13,352 bases of DNA from NCBI GenBank assembly GCA_029248825.1, contig JAQWIP010000086.1, forward strand, positions 1 through 13,352. Reading direction: 5' to 3'. Below the pieces are notes generated by a model, which ran no database searches, was not told the origin of the DNA, and was given only the letters and a program-made list of their open reading frames with translations. This document shows, in pieces, positions 1 to 6,461 of the stretch (position 1 is the first letter of the stretch; the number at the start of each line of letters is the position of its first letter). This stretch comes from Alphaproteobacteria bacterium. Its GTDB lineage: Bacteria; Pseudomonadota; Alphaproteobacteria; RS24. Position numbers and translations under genes: made by a program.

Positions 1-72
1 AAAGCCGCCGCCCTGTTTCGCGCCGCCGAAGTGGCCTTGGACTCGGCAAACCAAAGAAAGAACAGGTCTTAA
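1..72 (+). CDS. trpE: Anthranilate synthase component I, C-terminal end only
   Basis: The window opens inside a reading frame of 23 codons ending in TAA at 70-72. The peptide begins KAAALFRAAEVALDSA, which resembles the closing helix of alphaproteobacterial TrpE (anthranilate synthase large subunit, chorismate to anthranilate). The identification rests on this short tail together with position: the next gene is trpG, the glutaminase subunit of the same enzyme. The stop codon shares its last A with the trpG start (TAATG), the arrangement expected for translationally coupled subunits made in equal amounts. No catalytic residues are in view, so function cannot be confirmed from this fragment alone. 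Confidence 0.75.
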   Translation, partial: KAAALFRAAEVALDSANQRKNRS

Positions 73-689
73 TGCTCACGCTGATTGATAATTACGACAG
101 TTTTACGTTCAACCTCGTGCAGTTTCTTGGCGAGCTGGGACATGATTGCAATGTGGTGCGTAATGATAAAGCCACGCCAGAAGAAATTTTTGCCAGCAAG
201 CCCGAAGGCATTGTTATTTCGCCGGGCCCTTGCGACCCCGATAAGGCGGGCATTTGCCTCGAGCTGGTTAAAACCGCGCCTGCCGATTTGCCTATTTTTG
301 GTGTCTGCTTGGGGCATCAATGCATCGGCCAAGCCTTTGGTGCCAAAGTGGTGCGAGCCGATAAAATTATGCACGGCAAGCTGAGCGATATTCAGCACAC
401 GGGCAAAGGCCTGTTTGAAACTCTGCCGCAGCCGCTCACGGTGACGCGATATCACTCGCTGATGATTGCCCCTGATAGCGTGCCAGAGTGCCTCGATGTC
501 ATGGCGCAAACCGACGATGGCGTCATCATGGCGGTGCAGCATAAAACCCGTCCGGTTTACGGGCTGCAATTTCACCCCGAGAGCATTGCCTCCGTGGGCG
601 GCCATAAAATGATGGCCAAGTTTTTGCGCGTCGCAGGGCTGGATGTCGAAGACGCCCGCATCCCCCAAGACGCGGCTTTGAAAGTTTAA
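72..689 (+). CDS. trpG: Anthranilate synthase component II (glutamine amidotransferase)
   Basis: The 205-residue product is a class I glutamine amidotransferase of the TrpG/PabA family. It hydrolyses glutamine and passes ammonia to TrpE for anthranilate formation in the cytoplasm. Visible landmarks are the N-terminal IDNYDSFTFNL (residues 5-15), the oxyanion-loop region ISPGPCDP (49-56), the nucleophile elbow FGVCLGHQ with Cys79, and the LQFHPES block with His168 and Glu170 completing the triad. The length is normal for a stand-alone domain. The start codon overlaps the trpE stop by one base, so translation is probably coupled. PabA (folate) has the same fold and cannot be excluded by sequence, and many bacteria use one protein for both, but the position between trpE and trpD favours TrpG. 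Confidence 0.96.
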   Translation: MLTLIDNYDSFTFNLVQFLGELGHDCNVVRNDKATPEEIFASKPEGIVISPGPCDPDKAGICLELVKTAPADLPIFGVCLGHQCIGQAFGAKVVRADKIMHGKLSDIQHTGKGLFETLPQPLTVTRYHSLMIAPDSVPECLDVMAQTDDGVIMAVQHKTRPVYGLQFHPESIASVGGHKMMAKFLRVAGLDVEDARIPQDAALKV

Positions 690-710
690 AAGAGTTAAGA
701 GGAATTTCAA

Positions 711-1733
711 ATGGATGCGCTAAAACCTACCCTAGCGATTTTGCAAAGCGGGCGCCCGCTGACCGCCAGCGAAGCCAGCACCGCCTTTGAGGTTATTTTA
801 AGCGGCGAGGCCAGCCCCGCCCAAATCGGATCTTTTGTTACCGCCCTTCGGGTGCGCGGCGAAACCATCGACGAGATTGCGGCGGGCGTTTCGGTGATGC
901 GCGCCAATGCCATGAAAGTGAAAACCCCAACCCATGTGCTAGACACCTGCGGCACGGGCGGCGATGGCAGCGGCTCGTATAATATCTCGACCGCCGTGGC
1001 CATCGTGGCCGCCGCTTGTGGTGCCTATGTCGCCAAACATGGCACGCTGGCGCAAAGCTCTAAGTCGGGCTCCTCGGATGTCTTGCAAGCCTTGGGCGTC
1101 GAGCTGAACCTCACAGCAACTGCCTTGGAGCAATGTATCAATGAGATCGGCATCGGCTTTTTATTCGCGCCCAATCATCATGCCGCCATGCGCCACGTGG
1201 CGCCCATTCGCAAAGAATTGGGCTTTCGCACGATTTTCAATCTGCTCGGCCCCCTGTCCAATCCGGCGGGTGCCAATCGCCAATTGCTTGGCGTGTTCGA
1301 CAAGCAATGGGTCGAGCCGCTGGCGCATGTGTTGAAGAAACTTGGCTCGGAACGCGCTTGGGTTGTGCATGGCTCGGATGGCATGGATGAGTTGACCACC
1401 ACCGGCCCCAGCACGGTGGCGAGCCTTCGCAAAGGCGAAATCAACGTGTTTGAAGTGACCCCCGAAGACGCCGGCCTTGCGCGCGCCAAACCCGACGATT
1501 TGGTCGGCGGTGCGCCAGACGAAAATGCGGCGGCCATGACCGCCCTGCTCGAAGGCGAGATGGGGGCGTATCGCGATATCGTATTGTTCAACACCGCCGC
1601 CGCTTTGTTGGTCTGCCACAAGGCCGAGACTTTGAAAGAAGGCGTCGAGATGGCGGCACTCGCCATTGACGATGGCGGCGCGCGCGCTGTGCTGGCCAAT
1701 CTGGTGACCACCTCGCAAAAGCTGGCGAGCTAA
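711..1733 (+). CDS. trpD: Anthranilate phosphoribosyltransferase
   Basis: The 340-residue product transfers the phosphoribosyl group of PRPP to anthranilate, the second step of the tryptophan branch. It shows the PRPP-binding GTGGDGSGSYNIST block (81-94), SSKSGSSDVL (116-125), the PIRKELGFRTIFNLLGPLSNP region with the anthranilate-side Arg167, and the metal-binding pair Asp226-Glu227 in GMDELT. A Shine-Dalgarno AAGAGGA at 697-703 lies 7 nt before the ATG, and 21 nt separate it from trpG. One oddity: the family motif KHGNR reads KHGTL here (residues 109-113), replacing an Asn that contacts anthranilate in studied homologues and the next Arg. Everything else looks intact, so I call it a functional TrpD. 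Confidence 0.96.
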   Translation: MDALKPTLAILQSGRPLTASEASTAFEVILSGEASPAQIGSFVTALRVRGETIDEIAAGVSVMRANAMKVKTPTHVLDTCGTGGDGSGSYNISTAVAIVAAACGAYVAKHGTLAQSSKSGSSDVLQALGVELNLTATALEQCINEIGIGFLFAPNHHAAMRHVAPIRKELGFRTIFNLLGPLSNPAGANRQLLGVFDKQWVEPLAHVLKKLGSERAWVVHGSDGMDELTTTGPSTVASLRKGEINVFEVTPEDAGLARAKPDDLVGGAPDENAAAMTALLEGEMGAYRDIVLFNTAAALLVCHKAETLKEGVEMAALAIDDGGARAVLANLVTTSQKLAS

Positions 1734-1736
1734 GCG

Positions 1737-2552
1737 ATGGCATCTCCCGCAACCGATATTCTGGCGCATATCACCGCCTATAAGTTGGAAGAAATCGCCG
1801 CAGCCAAAGCCGCGCGTCCGCTAGCTCAAGTGATGCAAGACGTAGCCGCTTTGCACGACACGGGCGACCGCCCGCGCGGCTTCCTCGATGCGTTGAAAGC
1901 CAAAGCGGCGCAAAAAAAGCCTGCTCTGATTGCCGAAATCAAAAAAGCCAGCCCGTCGAAAGGCCTCATTCGGGCTGACTTTAACCCGCCCATCCTCGCG
2001 CAATCCTATGCGCAAGGCGGCGCGGCGTGTCTTTCCGTTCTCACCGATGCCCCAAGTTTTCAAGGCGCGCCAGAGTATCTCGTGGCGGCGCGCGCGGCTT
2101 GTGCGCTTCCGGTTTTGCGCAAAGATTTTCTGTATGACCCCTATCAAGTGGCCGAGGCTAGAAGCTGGGGCGCCGATGCCATCCTGATTATTTTGGCTTC
2201 CACCAGCGATGCGCAAGCCAGCGAGCTTTACGAAGCGGCCACGCAATTTGGCATGGATGCCTTGTTTGAAGTGCATGACGCGCCAGAGATGCAGCGTGCC
2301 TTGGCCTTAAAGCCGAAGCTCTTGGGCGTCAATAATCGCAATTTGCGTAGCTTTGAAACTCGTCTCGACACCACGCGCGAGCTGATGGCGCTGGTGCCCG
2401 ACGATGTGTTTCTGGTCAGCGAAAGTGGCATTGCCACGGGCGCCGATGTGCGCGGGTTGATGGACGATGGCATTCCAGCGTTTTTGGTCGGCGAGAGCTT
2501 GATGCGGCAAGAAGATATTGTCGAAGCCACGCGGAAATTAACCGAATCATAA
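1737..2552 (+). CDS. trpC: Indole-3-glycerol phosphate synthase
   Basis: The 271-residue TIM-barrel enzyme converts CdRP to indole-3-glycerol phosphate with loss of CO2 and water. Family residues are in place: Glu67 and Lys69 in IAEIKKASPSKG, the catalytic acid Lys129 in LRKDFLYDPYQ, the catalytic base Glu178 in DALFEVHD, Asn199 in GVNNRNL, and the phosphate-binding VSESGI (227-232) and VGES (251-254) loops. It is monofunctional, with no TrpF domain fused. Only 3 nt separate the trpD stop from this ATG and there is no strong Shine-Dalgarno, so coupling to trpD is likely. I see no terminator after it, so transcripts may run on into lexA. Confidence 0.96.
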   Translation: MASPATDILAHITAYKLEEIAAAKAARPLAQVMQDVAALHDTGDRPRGFLDALKAKAAQKKPALIAEIKKASPSKGLIRADFNPPILAQSYAQGGAACLSVLTDAPSFQGAPEYLVAARAACALPVLRKDFLYDPYQVAEARSWGADAILIILASTSDAQASELYEAATQFGMDALFEVHDAPEMQRALALKPKLLGVNNRNLRSFETRLDTTRELMALVPDDVFLVSESGIATGADVRGLMDDGIPAFLVGESLMRQEDIVEATRKLTES

Positions 2553-2571
2553 ATATTTGAAAACAAGCCAC

Positions 2572-2600
2572 TTGCACCCAAATGCGAATAAAAGTAGAAC
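2572..2600 (+). promoter_or_regulatory. Candidate lexA promoter
   Basis: TTGCAC (2572-2577) and TAGAAC (2595-2600) are separated by 17 nt. The -35 matches the sigma-70 consensus only at TTG, and the -10 matches at four of six positions. The predicted transcription start, near 2607, falls on the proposed SOS box, a common layout for an autoregulated repressor. The boxes are weak, so this is a candidate from spacing and context. Confidence 0.4.
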
Positions 2601-2606
2601 AAAAGA

Positions 2607-2621
2607 GTTAGCGATTCGTTC
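2607..2621 (+). promoter_or_regulatory. Candidate LexA operator (SOS box)
   Basis: The sequence GTTA-GCGATTC-GTTC matches the alphaproteobacterial SOS box GTTC-N7-GTTC with one mismatch in the first half-site. It lies just downstream of the candidate -10 and 16 nt before the chosen lexA ATG, as expected for negative autoregulation. It differs from the palindromic CTGT-N8-ACAG box of gammaproteobacteria. The match is short, and context carries much of the weight. Confidence 0.5.
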
Positions 2622-2637
2622 TTCTTTGGGGGCCCCT

Positions 2638-3300
2638 ATGCTTACGAAAAAACAATATGAACTTTTGTTGTTTATCAATGAACGTTTAAAAGAGACGGGC
2701 GTATCCCCCAGTTTTGACGAAATGAAAGAGGCTTTAAACCTGCGTTCCAAGTCTGGCATTCACCGCCTCATCACCGCTTTAGAAGAACGTGGTTTCATCA
2801 AACGCTTGGCTCACCGCGACCGAGCGCTCGAAGTGGTGAAACTTCCCGATACAATGTCGGCCAGTCTGGCCAGCCCCTCGCGCGCCAGTGCGCCGCCTGT
2901 GGCTGCCAATGACGACCGCTCGATGTCGATATCTGTGATGGGTCGCATTGCGGCCGGCACGCCCATTGAGGCGCTTCAAGAAGAAGTGAATCAAATCTCT
3001 GTTCCGATGGAAATGCTCCGCTCAGGAGAACATTATGCGCTCGAAGTACACGGTGATTCGATGATTGAAGCTGGCATTCTGGATGGCGACACGGCCATTA
3101 TTCAAAATGGCGCGACTGCCGATAATGGTGAGATTGTCGTCGCTTTGGTCGAGGGCCATGAAGCGACTTTGAAGCGCTTGCGCCGCAAAGGCGAAATGAT
3201 TGCTTTGGAAGCGGCCAACCAAGCCTATGAAACCCGCATCTTCCGCGCCGACCAAGTGCGCGTGCAAGGGCGTCTGGTTGGGCTTATTCGCAAATATTAG
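2638..3300 (+). CDS. lexA: LexA SOS repressor and autopeptidase
   Basis: The 220-residue product is the SOS-response repressor, which self-cleaves when RecA is activated. It has an N-terminal winged helix-turn-helix (about residues 1-65), a linker rich in Ser, Ala and Pro (about 75-95), and a C-terminal S24 peptidase domain. The cleavage bond is Ala106-Gly107 in GRIAAGTP, the nucleophile is Ser141 in HGDSMIEAG, and the general base is Lys179 in EATLKR. The frame stays open upstream to a TTG at 2557. I chose the ATG at 2638 because LexA proteins begin MLTxKQYELL, a G-rich stretch (2628-2632) sits in front, and the longer form would code across the promoter and SOS box. Many alphaproteobacteria have moaC and moeA between trpC and lexA; neither is present here. 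Confidence 0.96.
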   Translation: MLTKKQYELLLFINERLKETGVSPSFDEMKEALNLRSKSGIHRLITALEERGFIKRLAHRDRALEVVKLPDTMSASLASPSRASAPPVAANDDRSMSISVMGRIAAGTPIEALQEEVNQISVPMEMLRSGEHYALEVHGDSMIEAGILDGDTAIIQNGATADNGEIVVALVEGHEATLKRLRRKGEMIALEAANQAYETRIFRADQVRVQGRLVGLIRKY

Positions 3301-3320
3301 GGGCTAGATTATTGTTCCCA

Positions 3321-3345
3321 AAGGCGGCTTCGTGCCGCCTTTTTT
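3321..3345 (+). terminator. Rho-independent terminator of lexA
   Basis: A perfect 8-bp stem, AAGGCGGC (3321-3328) with GCCGCCTT (3334-3341), encloses a 5-nt loop and runs into six T (3340-3345). It begins 21 nt after the lexA stop. This is a textbook intrinsic terminator and separates the trp-lexA unit from gltX. Confidence 0.93.
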
Positions 3346-3675
3346 ATGGATAATTTTCGGCTATTGCTGACGATTTGCAGCGGCACATTAACGTGCAGCA
3401 CGGATTTATCAAGCAGCAAAGCCTCACACGGATAATCTTTGGCCGATAAAAACGGCAGGATAACCAAAAGCGGCCGTAAAACTGACGATAAGCATCGAAA
3501 AATGGTGTTGGCGCATGCGAGGCTCTAGGGTGTAAAGTGAAATTGTGCTATGAGCATGGCGCAATAGTGAAACAGTCTGCGCTTGGCCGCCACCGACCAA
3601 GACGTGCATTAAATTAACAACACACGTTAAAGGCGAAGCCCTAATCTTTGCCCGTTCCAAAAGGAAACCCGCCCC
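3346..3675. other. 330-bp intergenic region between lexA terminator and gltX
   Basis: I see no convincing gene on either strand here. A 103-codon minus-strand frame covers part of it (3424-3735), but it overlaps the 5' end of gltX and matches no family I know. In related genomes comEC often lies here, divergent from gltX, and I could not recognise a remnant of it. Contents I can point to are the candidate gltX promoter (3525-3554), three GGATAA copies (3348, 3430, 3458), a short inverted pair TTAACGTG (3388-3395) and CACGTTAA (3623-3630), and the gltX Shine-Dalgarno AAGGA (3661-3665). None of the repeats is strong enough to assign a role. Confidence 0.6.
3525..3554 (+). promoter_or_regulatory. 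Candidate gltX promoter
   Basis: CTAGGG (3525-3530), an 18-nt spacer and TATGAG (3549-3554) preceded by TTGTGC form a TGn extended -10 type element. The same layout (CT-rich -35, 18-nt spacer, TTGTGC directly before TAGAAG) occurs upstream of gltA, which is why I prefer it to the overlapping alternative TTGGCG (3508-3513), 17 nt, TGTAAA (3531-3536). It would give a leader of about 115 nt. Confidence 0.35.
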
Positions 3676-5070
3676 ATGAGCGAGCCCCAAAAAGTCATCA
3701 CCCGCTTTGCCCCCTCCCCGACGGGTTTTTTGCACATTGGCGGCGCCCGTACGGCTTTATTCAACTGGGCTTTTGCGCGCCATCACGGCGGCACGTTTTT
3801 GCTCCGCATCGAAGACACAGACCGTGCGCGCTCGACCCAAGAAGCCATTGACGCGATTTTGGATGGCATGAATTGGCTCGGTTTAGACGCCGATGAAGCG
3901 CCAAGCTTTCAGCACGCCCGAGCGGCGCGCCATGTAGAAGTGGCGCACCAGCTCTTGGCCGCCGGACAGGCCTATAAATGTTTCTGCACGGCCGAGGAAG
4001 TGGAAGCCATGCGCGAAGCCGCCCGCCAAGCTGGCGACCCGTTGCGCTATAACGGCACTTGGCGCGACCGCGACCCCGCCGAAGCCCCCGCCGAGGCGCC
4101 TTTTGTTATCCGCTTTAAGGCGCCGCAATCGGGCGAGACGATTTTGCAAGACGCCATTCAGGGCGAGGTAACTTTTGCCAATGCGCAATTCGATGATTTG
4201 ATTCTGCTGCGCTCGGATGGCTCGCCGACCTATATGTTATCCGTCGTGGTGGACGATTACGATATGGGCGTGACCCATTTAATTCGTGGCGATGACCATT
4301 TGACCAATGCTGGGCGCCAAGCGCAAATCTACGCCGCGCTCGATTGGCCGCTGCCGATTTTCGCGCATATGTCGCTCATTCACGGAGCCGATGGCGCCAA
4401 ATTATCCAAACGCCACGGCGCTTTGGGCATCGATGCCTATCGCGATATGGGCTATCTGCCCGAGGCCATGCGCAATTATCTGGCGCGCCTCGGCTGGAGC
4501 CATGGCGATGAAGAAGTTTTCTCAACCGCGCAATTGGTCGATTGGTTCTCGCTCGACGCCGTGGGCAAAGCCCCCGCGCGGTTTGATATGGAGAAGCTAG
4601 ATTACGTCAACGCGCAGCATTTAAACCAAGCCGATGACGCCGATTTAACCGCCCTCTCCCTCGCCCTCGACCCCGAGTTGACGCCTTTCACGGCGCAAGT
4701 TGAGGCCGGCATGGGGTTATTGAAAGAGCGCGCCTCTCGCTTGGGCGATTTGGTCGCGGATGCGGCGTTTTTAAAAGCCGCACGCCCGATTGGCGTGGAT
4801 GAAAAGCTGGCCAAACACTTAAATGAGGCCAATTTGGCGCATTTAGCGACCCTGCACGATGCCTTGCAAGGGCTTGAAACTTGGGCGAGCGAGCCGATTG
4901 AGGCCTGTATAAAGGCCTATATGGACGCCCACGAGCTGAAAATGGGCAAATTAGCCCCTGCGTTTCGGGCTGCCTTGGTGGGAAACAGCCAATCTCCGGG
5001 GATTTTCGACGTTTTATCCCTTTTGGGACGAGACGAGGCTTTGCGCCGATTAAAAGATAAAATTGGCTAA
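3676..5070 (+). CDS. gltX: Glutamyl-tRNA synthetase
   Basis: The 464-residue class I aminoacyl-tRNA synthetase charges tRNA-Glu, and possibly tRNA-Gln where a GatCAB route exists. The Rossmann fold starts with RFAPSPTGFLHIGGARTAL (10-28), whose HIGG at 20-23 is the HIGH motif. The KMSKS loop is KLSKR (242-246), and the anticodon-binding C-terminal part includes LKMGKLAPAFRAALVG (421-436). Cys102 and Cys104 of the insert are present, but the second pair of the E. coli zinc site is replaced by Trp129 and Asp131, so this copy probably binds no zinc; I believe that is usual in alphaproteobacteria. AAGGA lies 10 nt before the ATG. Many alphaproteobacteria carry two gltX genes, and the place next to gltA is the conserved one. 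Confidence 0.96.
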   Translation: MSEPQKVITRFAPSPTGFLHIGGARTALFNWAFARHHGGTFLLRIEDTDRARSTQEAIDAILDGMNWLGLDADEAPSFQHARAARHVEVAHQLLAAGQAYKCFCTAEEVEAMREAARQAGDPLRYNGTWRDRDPAEAPAEAPFVIRFKAPQSGETILQDAIQGEVTFANAQFDDLILLRSDGSPTYMLSVVVDDYDMGVTHLIRGDDHLTNAGRQAQIYAALDWPLPIFAHMSLIHGADGAKLSKRHGALGIDAYRDMGYLPEAMRNYLARLGWSHGDEEVFSTAQLVDWFSLDAVGKAPARFDMEKLDYVNAQHLNQADDADLTALSLALDPELTPFTAQVEAGMGLLKERASRLGDLVADAAFLKAARPIGVDEKLAKHLNEANLAHLATLHDALQGLETWASEPIEACIKAYMDAHELKMGKLAPAFRAALVGNSQSPGIFDVLSLLGRDEALRRLKDKIG

Positions 5071-5094
5071 AAACGACGATTTTTTAGGGCAAAG

Positions 5095-5124
5095 CTGGCG
5101 GTAAGCCAAGTTTTGTGCTAGAAG
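5095..5124 (+). promoter_or_regulatory. Candidate gltA promoter
   Basis: CTGGCG (5095-5100), an 18-nt spacer ending in TTGTGC, and TAGAAG (5119-5124) form an extended -10 element with a predicted start near 5131 and a leader of roughly 37 nt. Base match to consensus is moderate. Support comes from the matching element before gltX and from the 97-bp gap separating gltX and gltA. Confidence 0.35.
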
Positions 5125-5167
5125 GTGCCAAACCAAAATACACATAAACGAAAAACAGGAGACTGCT

Positions 5168-6460
5168 ATGAGCGGATCGGATAACGCAAAACTTTCAAGC
5201 CTAGGTAAGGATTACGATTTCGGCATCCACGAAGGCACCGTTGGCCCAAGCGTTATCGACGTTTCCTCGCTCTACGGTCAGACCGGACAATTTACCTATG
5301 ACCCCGGCTTCACCTCGACCGCCAGCTGTAAGTCAGAAATCACCTTCATCGATGGCGAAGAAGGCGTGCTTTTGCATCGCGGCTATCCGATTGAGCAATT
5401 GGCCGACCAAGGCAATTTCATCGAGACCTGCTATTTGCTTTTGAACGGCGAATTGCCAAATGCCGCCCAACTCGAAGAGTTTGAAGGCGCGATTACCAAT
5501 CACACGATGCTGCACGAGCAAATGAATCGCTTTTTCCATGGCTTCCGCCGCGATGCGCACCCGATGGCCATTATGGTCGGTGTGGTTGGCGCGCTGTCGG
5601 CTTTTTACCATGACAGCACCGATGTGAACGATGCCGAGCAACGCAAAATTGCCAGCCGTCGCCTGATTGCCAAAATCCCAACCATTGCCGCCATGGCCTA
5701 TAAATATTCCATCGGCCAGCCCTTCGTCTATCCGCGCAATGATTTGGACTATGCCTCTAACTTCTTGAACATGTGCTTTTCTGTGCCATGCGAAGAAACC
5801 AAAGTGAACCCGGTTCTGGCGCGCGCCATGGATCGCATCTTCATCCTACACGCCGACCACGAGCAGAACGCCTCGACCTCGACCGTTCGTTTGGCTGGCT
5901 CTTCGGGCGCCAACCCATTTGCTTGCGTGGCAGCCGGCATTGCTTGCCTTTGGGGGCCAAGCCACGGCGGAGCCAATGAAGCCGCGCTCGATATGCTGGC
6001 CGAAATTGGCTCGGTAGACCGTATTCCAGAATATGTCGCCAAAGCCAAAGACAAAAACGACCCATTCCGTTTGATTGGCTTTGGTCACCGCGTCTATAAA
6101 AACTACGACCCACGCGCCCGCGTGATGCAAAAAACTTGCCATGAAGTGCTGAAAGAAATGGGCATTAAAGATGACCCGCTTTTGGATGTGGCGATGGAAC
6201 TCGAAAAAATCGCTTTGGAAGACCCTTACTTCGTTGAGAAGAAACTCTATCCAAACATTGATTTCTATTCGGGCATCACCTTGAAAGCCATGGGCTTCCC
6301 GACTTCTATGTTTACCGTATTGTTTGCGCTCGCGCGCACCGTCGGATGGATTGCGCAGTGGAATGAAATGATTGAAGACCCAAGCCAGCGTATTGGCCGT
6401 CCGCGCCAACTCTACATTGGCTCGGCGCCTCGCGACTACGCAGACATTAAAACACGCTAA
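5168..6460 (+). CDS. gltA: Citrate synthase, type II
   Basis: The 430-residue enzyme condenses oxaloacetate and acetyl-CoA to citrate at the entry of the TCA cycle. The catalytic triad is His266 in GPSHGGAN, His307 in GFGHRVYKNYDPRA and Asp365 in PNIDFYSG. Length and blocks such as FTYDPGFTSTASC (42-54) and HADHEQNASTSTVR (228-241) mark the hexameric Gram-negative type. Cys208 in FSVPCEE aligns with the E. coli Cys that reacts when the NADH site is modified, so NADH inhibition is possible but inferred. A good AGGAGA Shine-Dalgarno (5157-5162) precedes the ATG. The stop lies one base from the stop of the convergent lpxB. Confidence 0.98.
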   Translation: MSGSDNAKLSSLGKDYDFGIHEGTVGPSVIDVSSLYGQTGQFTYDPGFTSTASCKSEITFIDGEEGVLLHRGYPIEQLADQGNFIETCYLLLNGELPNAAQLEEFEGAITNHTMLHEQMNRFFHGFRRDAHPMAIMVGVVGALSAFYHDSTDVNDAEQRKIASRRLIAKIPTIAAMAYKYSIGQPFVYPRNDLDYASNFLNMCFSVPCEETKVNPVLARAMDRIFILHADHEQNASTSTVRLAGSSGANPFACVAAGIACLWGPSHGGANEAALDMLAEIGSVDRIPEYVAKAKDKNDPFRLIGFGHRVYKNYDPRARVMQKTCHEVLKEMGIKDDPLLDVAMELEKIALEDPYFVEKKLYPNIDFYSGITLKAMGFPTSMFTVLFALARTVGWIAQWNEMIEDPSQRIGRPRQLYIGSAPRDYADIKTR

Positions 6461-6461
6461 A

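Noticed and set aside
69..710. 213-codon open frame on the - strand opposite trpG, and similar long frames opposite trpD, lpxB, lpxI, lpxA, lpxD and bamA
   Set aside because: They mirror real genes with full sets of motifs, have no family features, and arise from codon bias that avoids stops on the other strand.
2557..2637. N-terminal extension of LexA from a TTG at 2557
   Set aside because: The extra 27 residues are not part of LexA proteins and would be encoded by the promoter and operator region.
3601..3630. ACGTG (3602-3606) and CACGT (3623-3627) as an operator upstream of gltX
   Set aside because: The 5-bp arms with a 16-nt spacer are short enough to occur by chance and match no operator I know.
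3424..3735. 103-codon minus-strand frame in the lexA-gltX gap, considered as a comEC remnant or small gene
   Set aside because: It overlaps the 5' end of gltX, its product shows no ComEC or other recognisable motif, and no convincing ribosome binding site was seen.
5067..5087. Inverted repeat CTAAAAA / TTTTTAG just at the gltX stop, considered as a terminator
   Set aside because: The 7-bp stem is almost all A/T with no GC-rich core, so it would be too weak to act as an intrinsic terminator.
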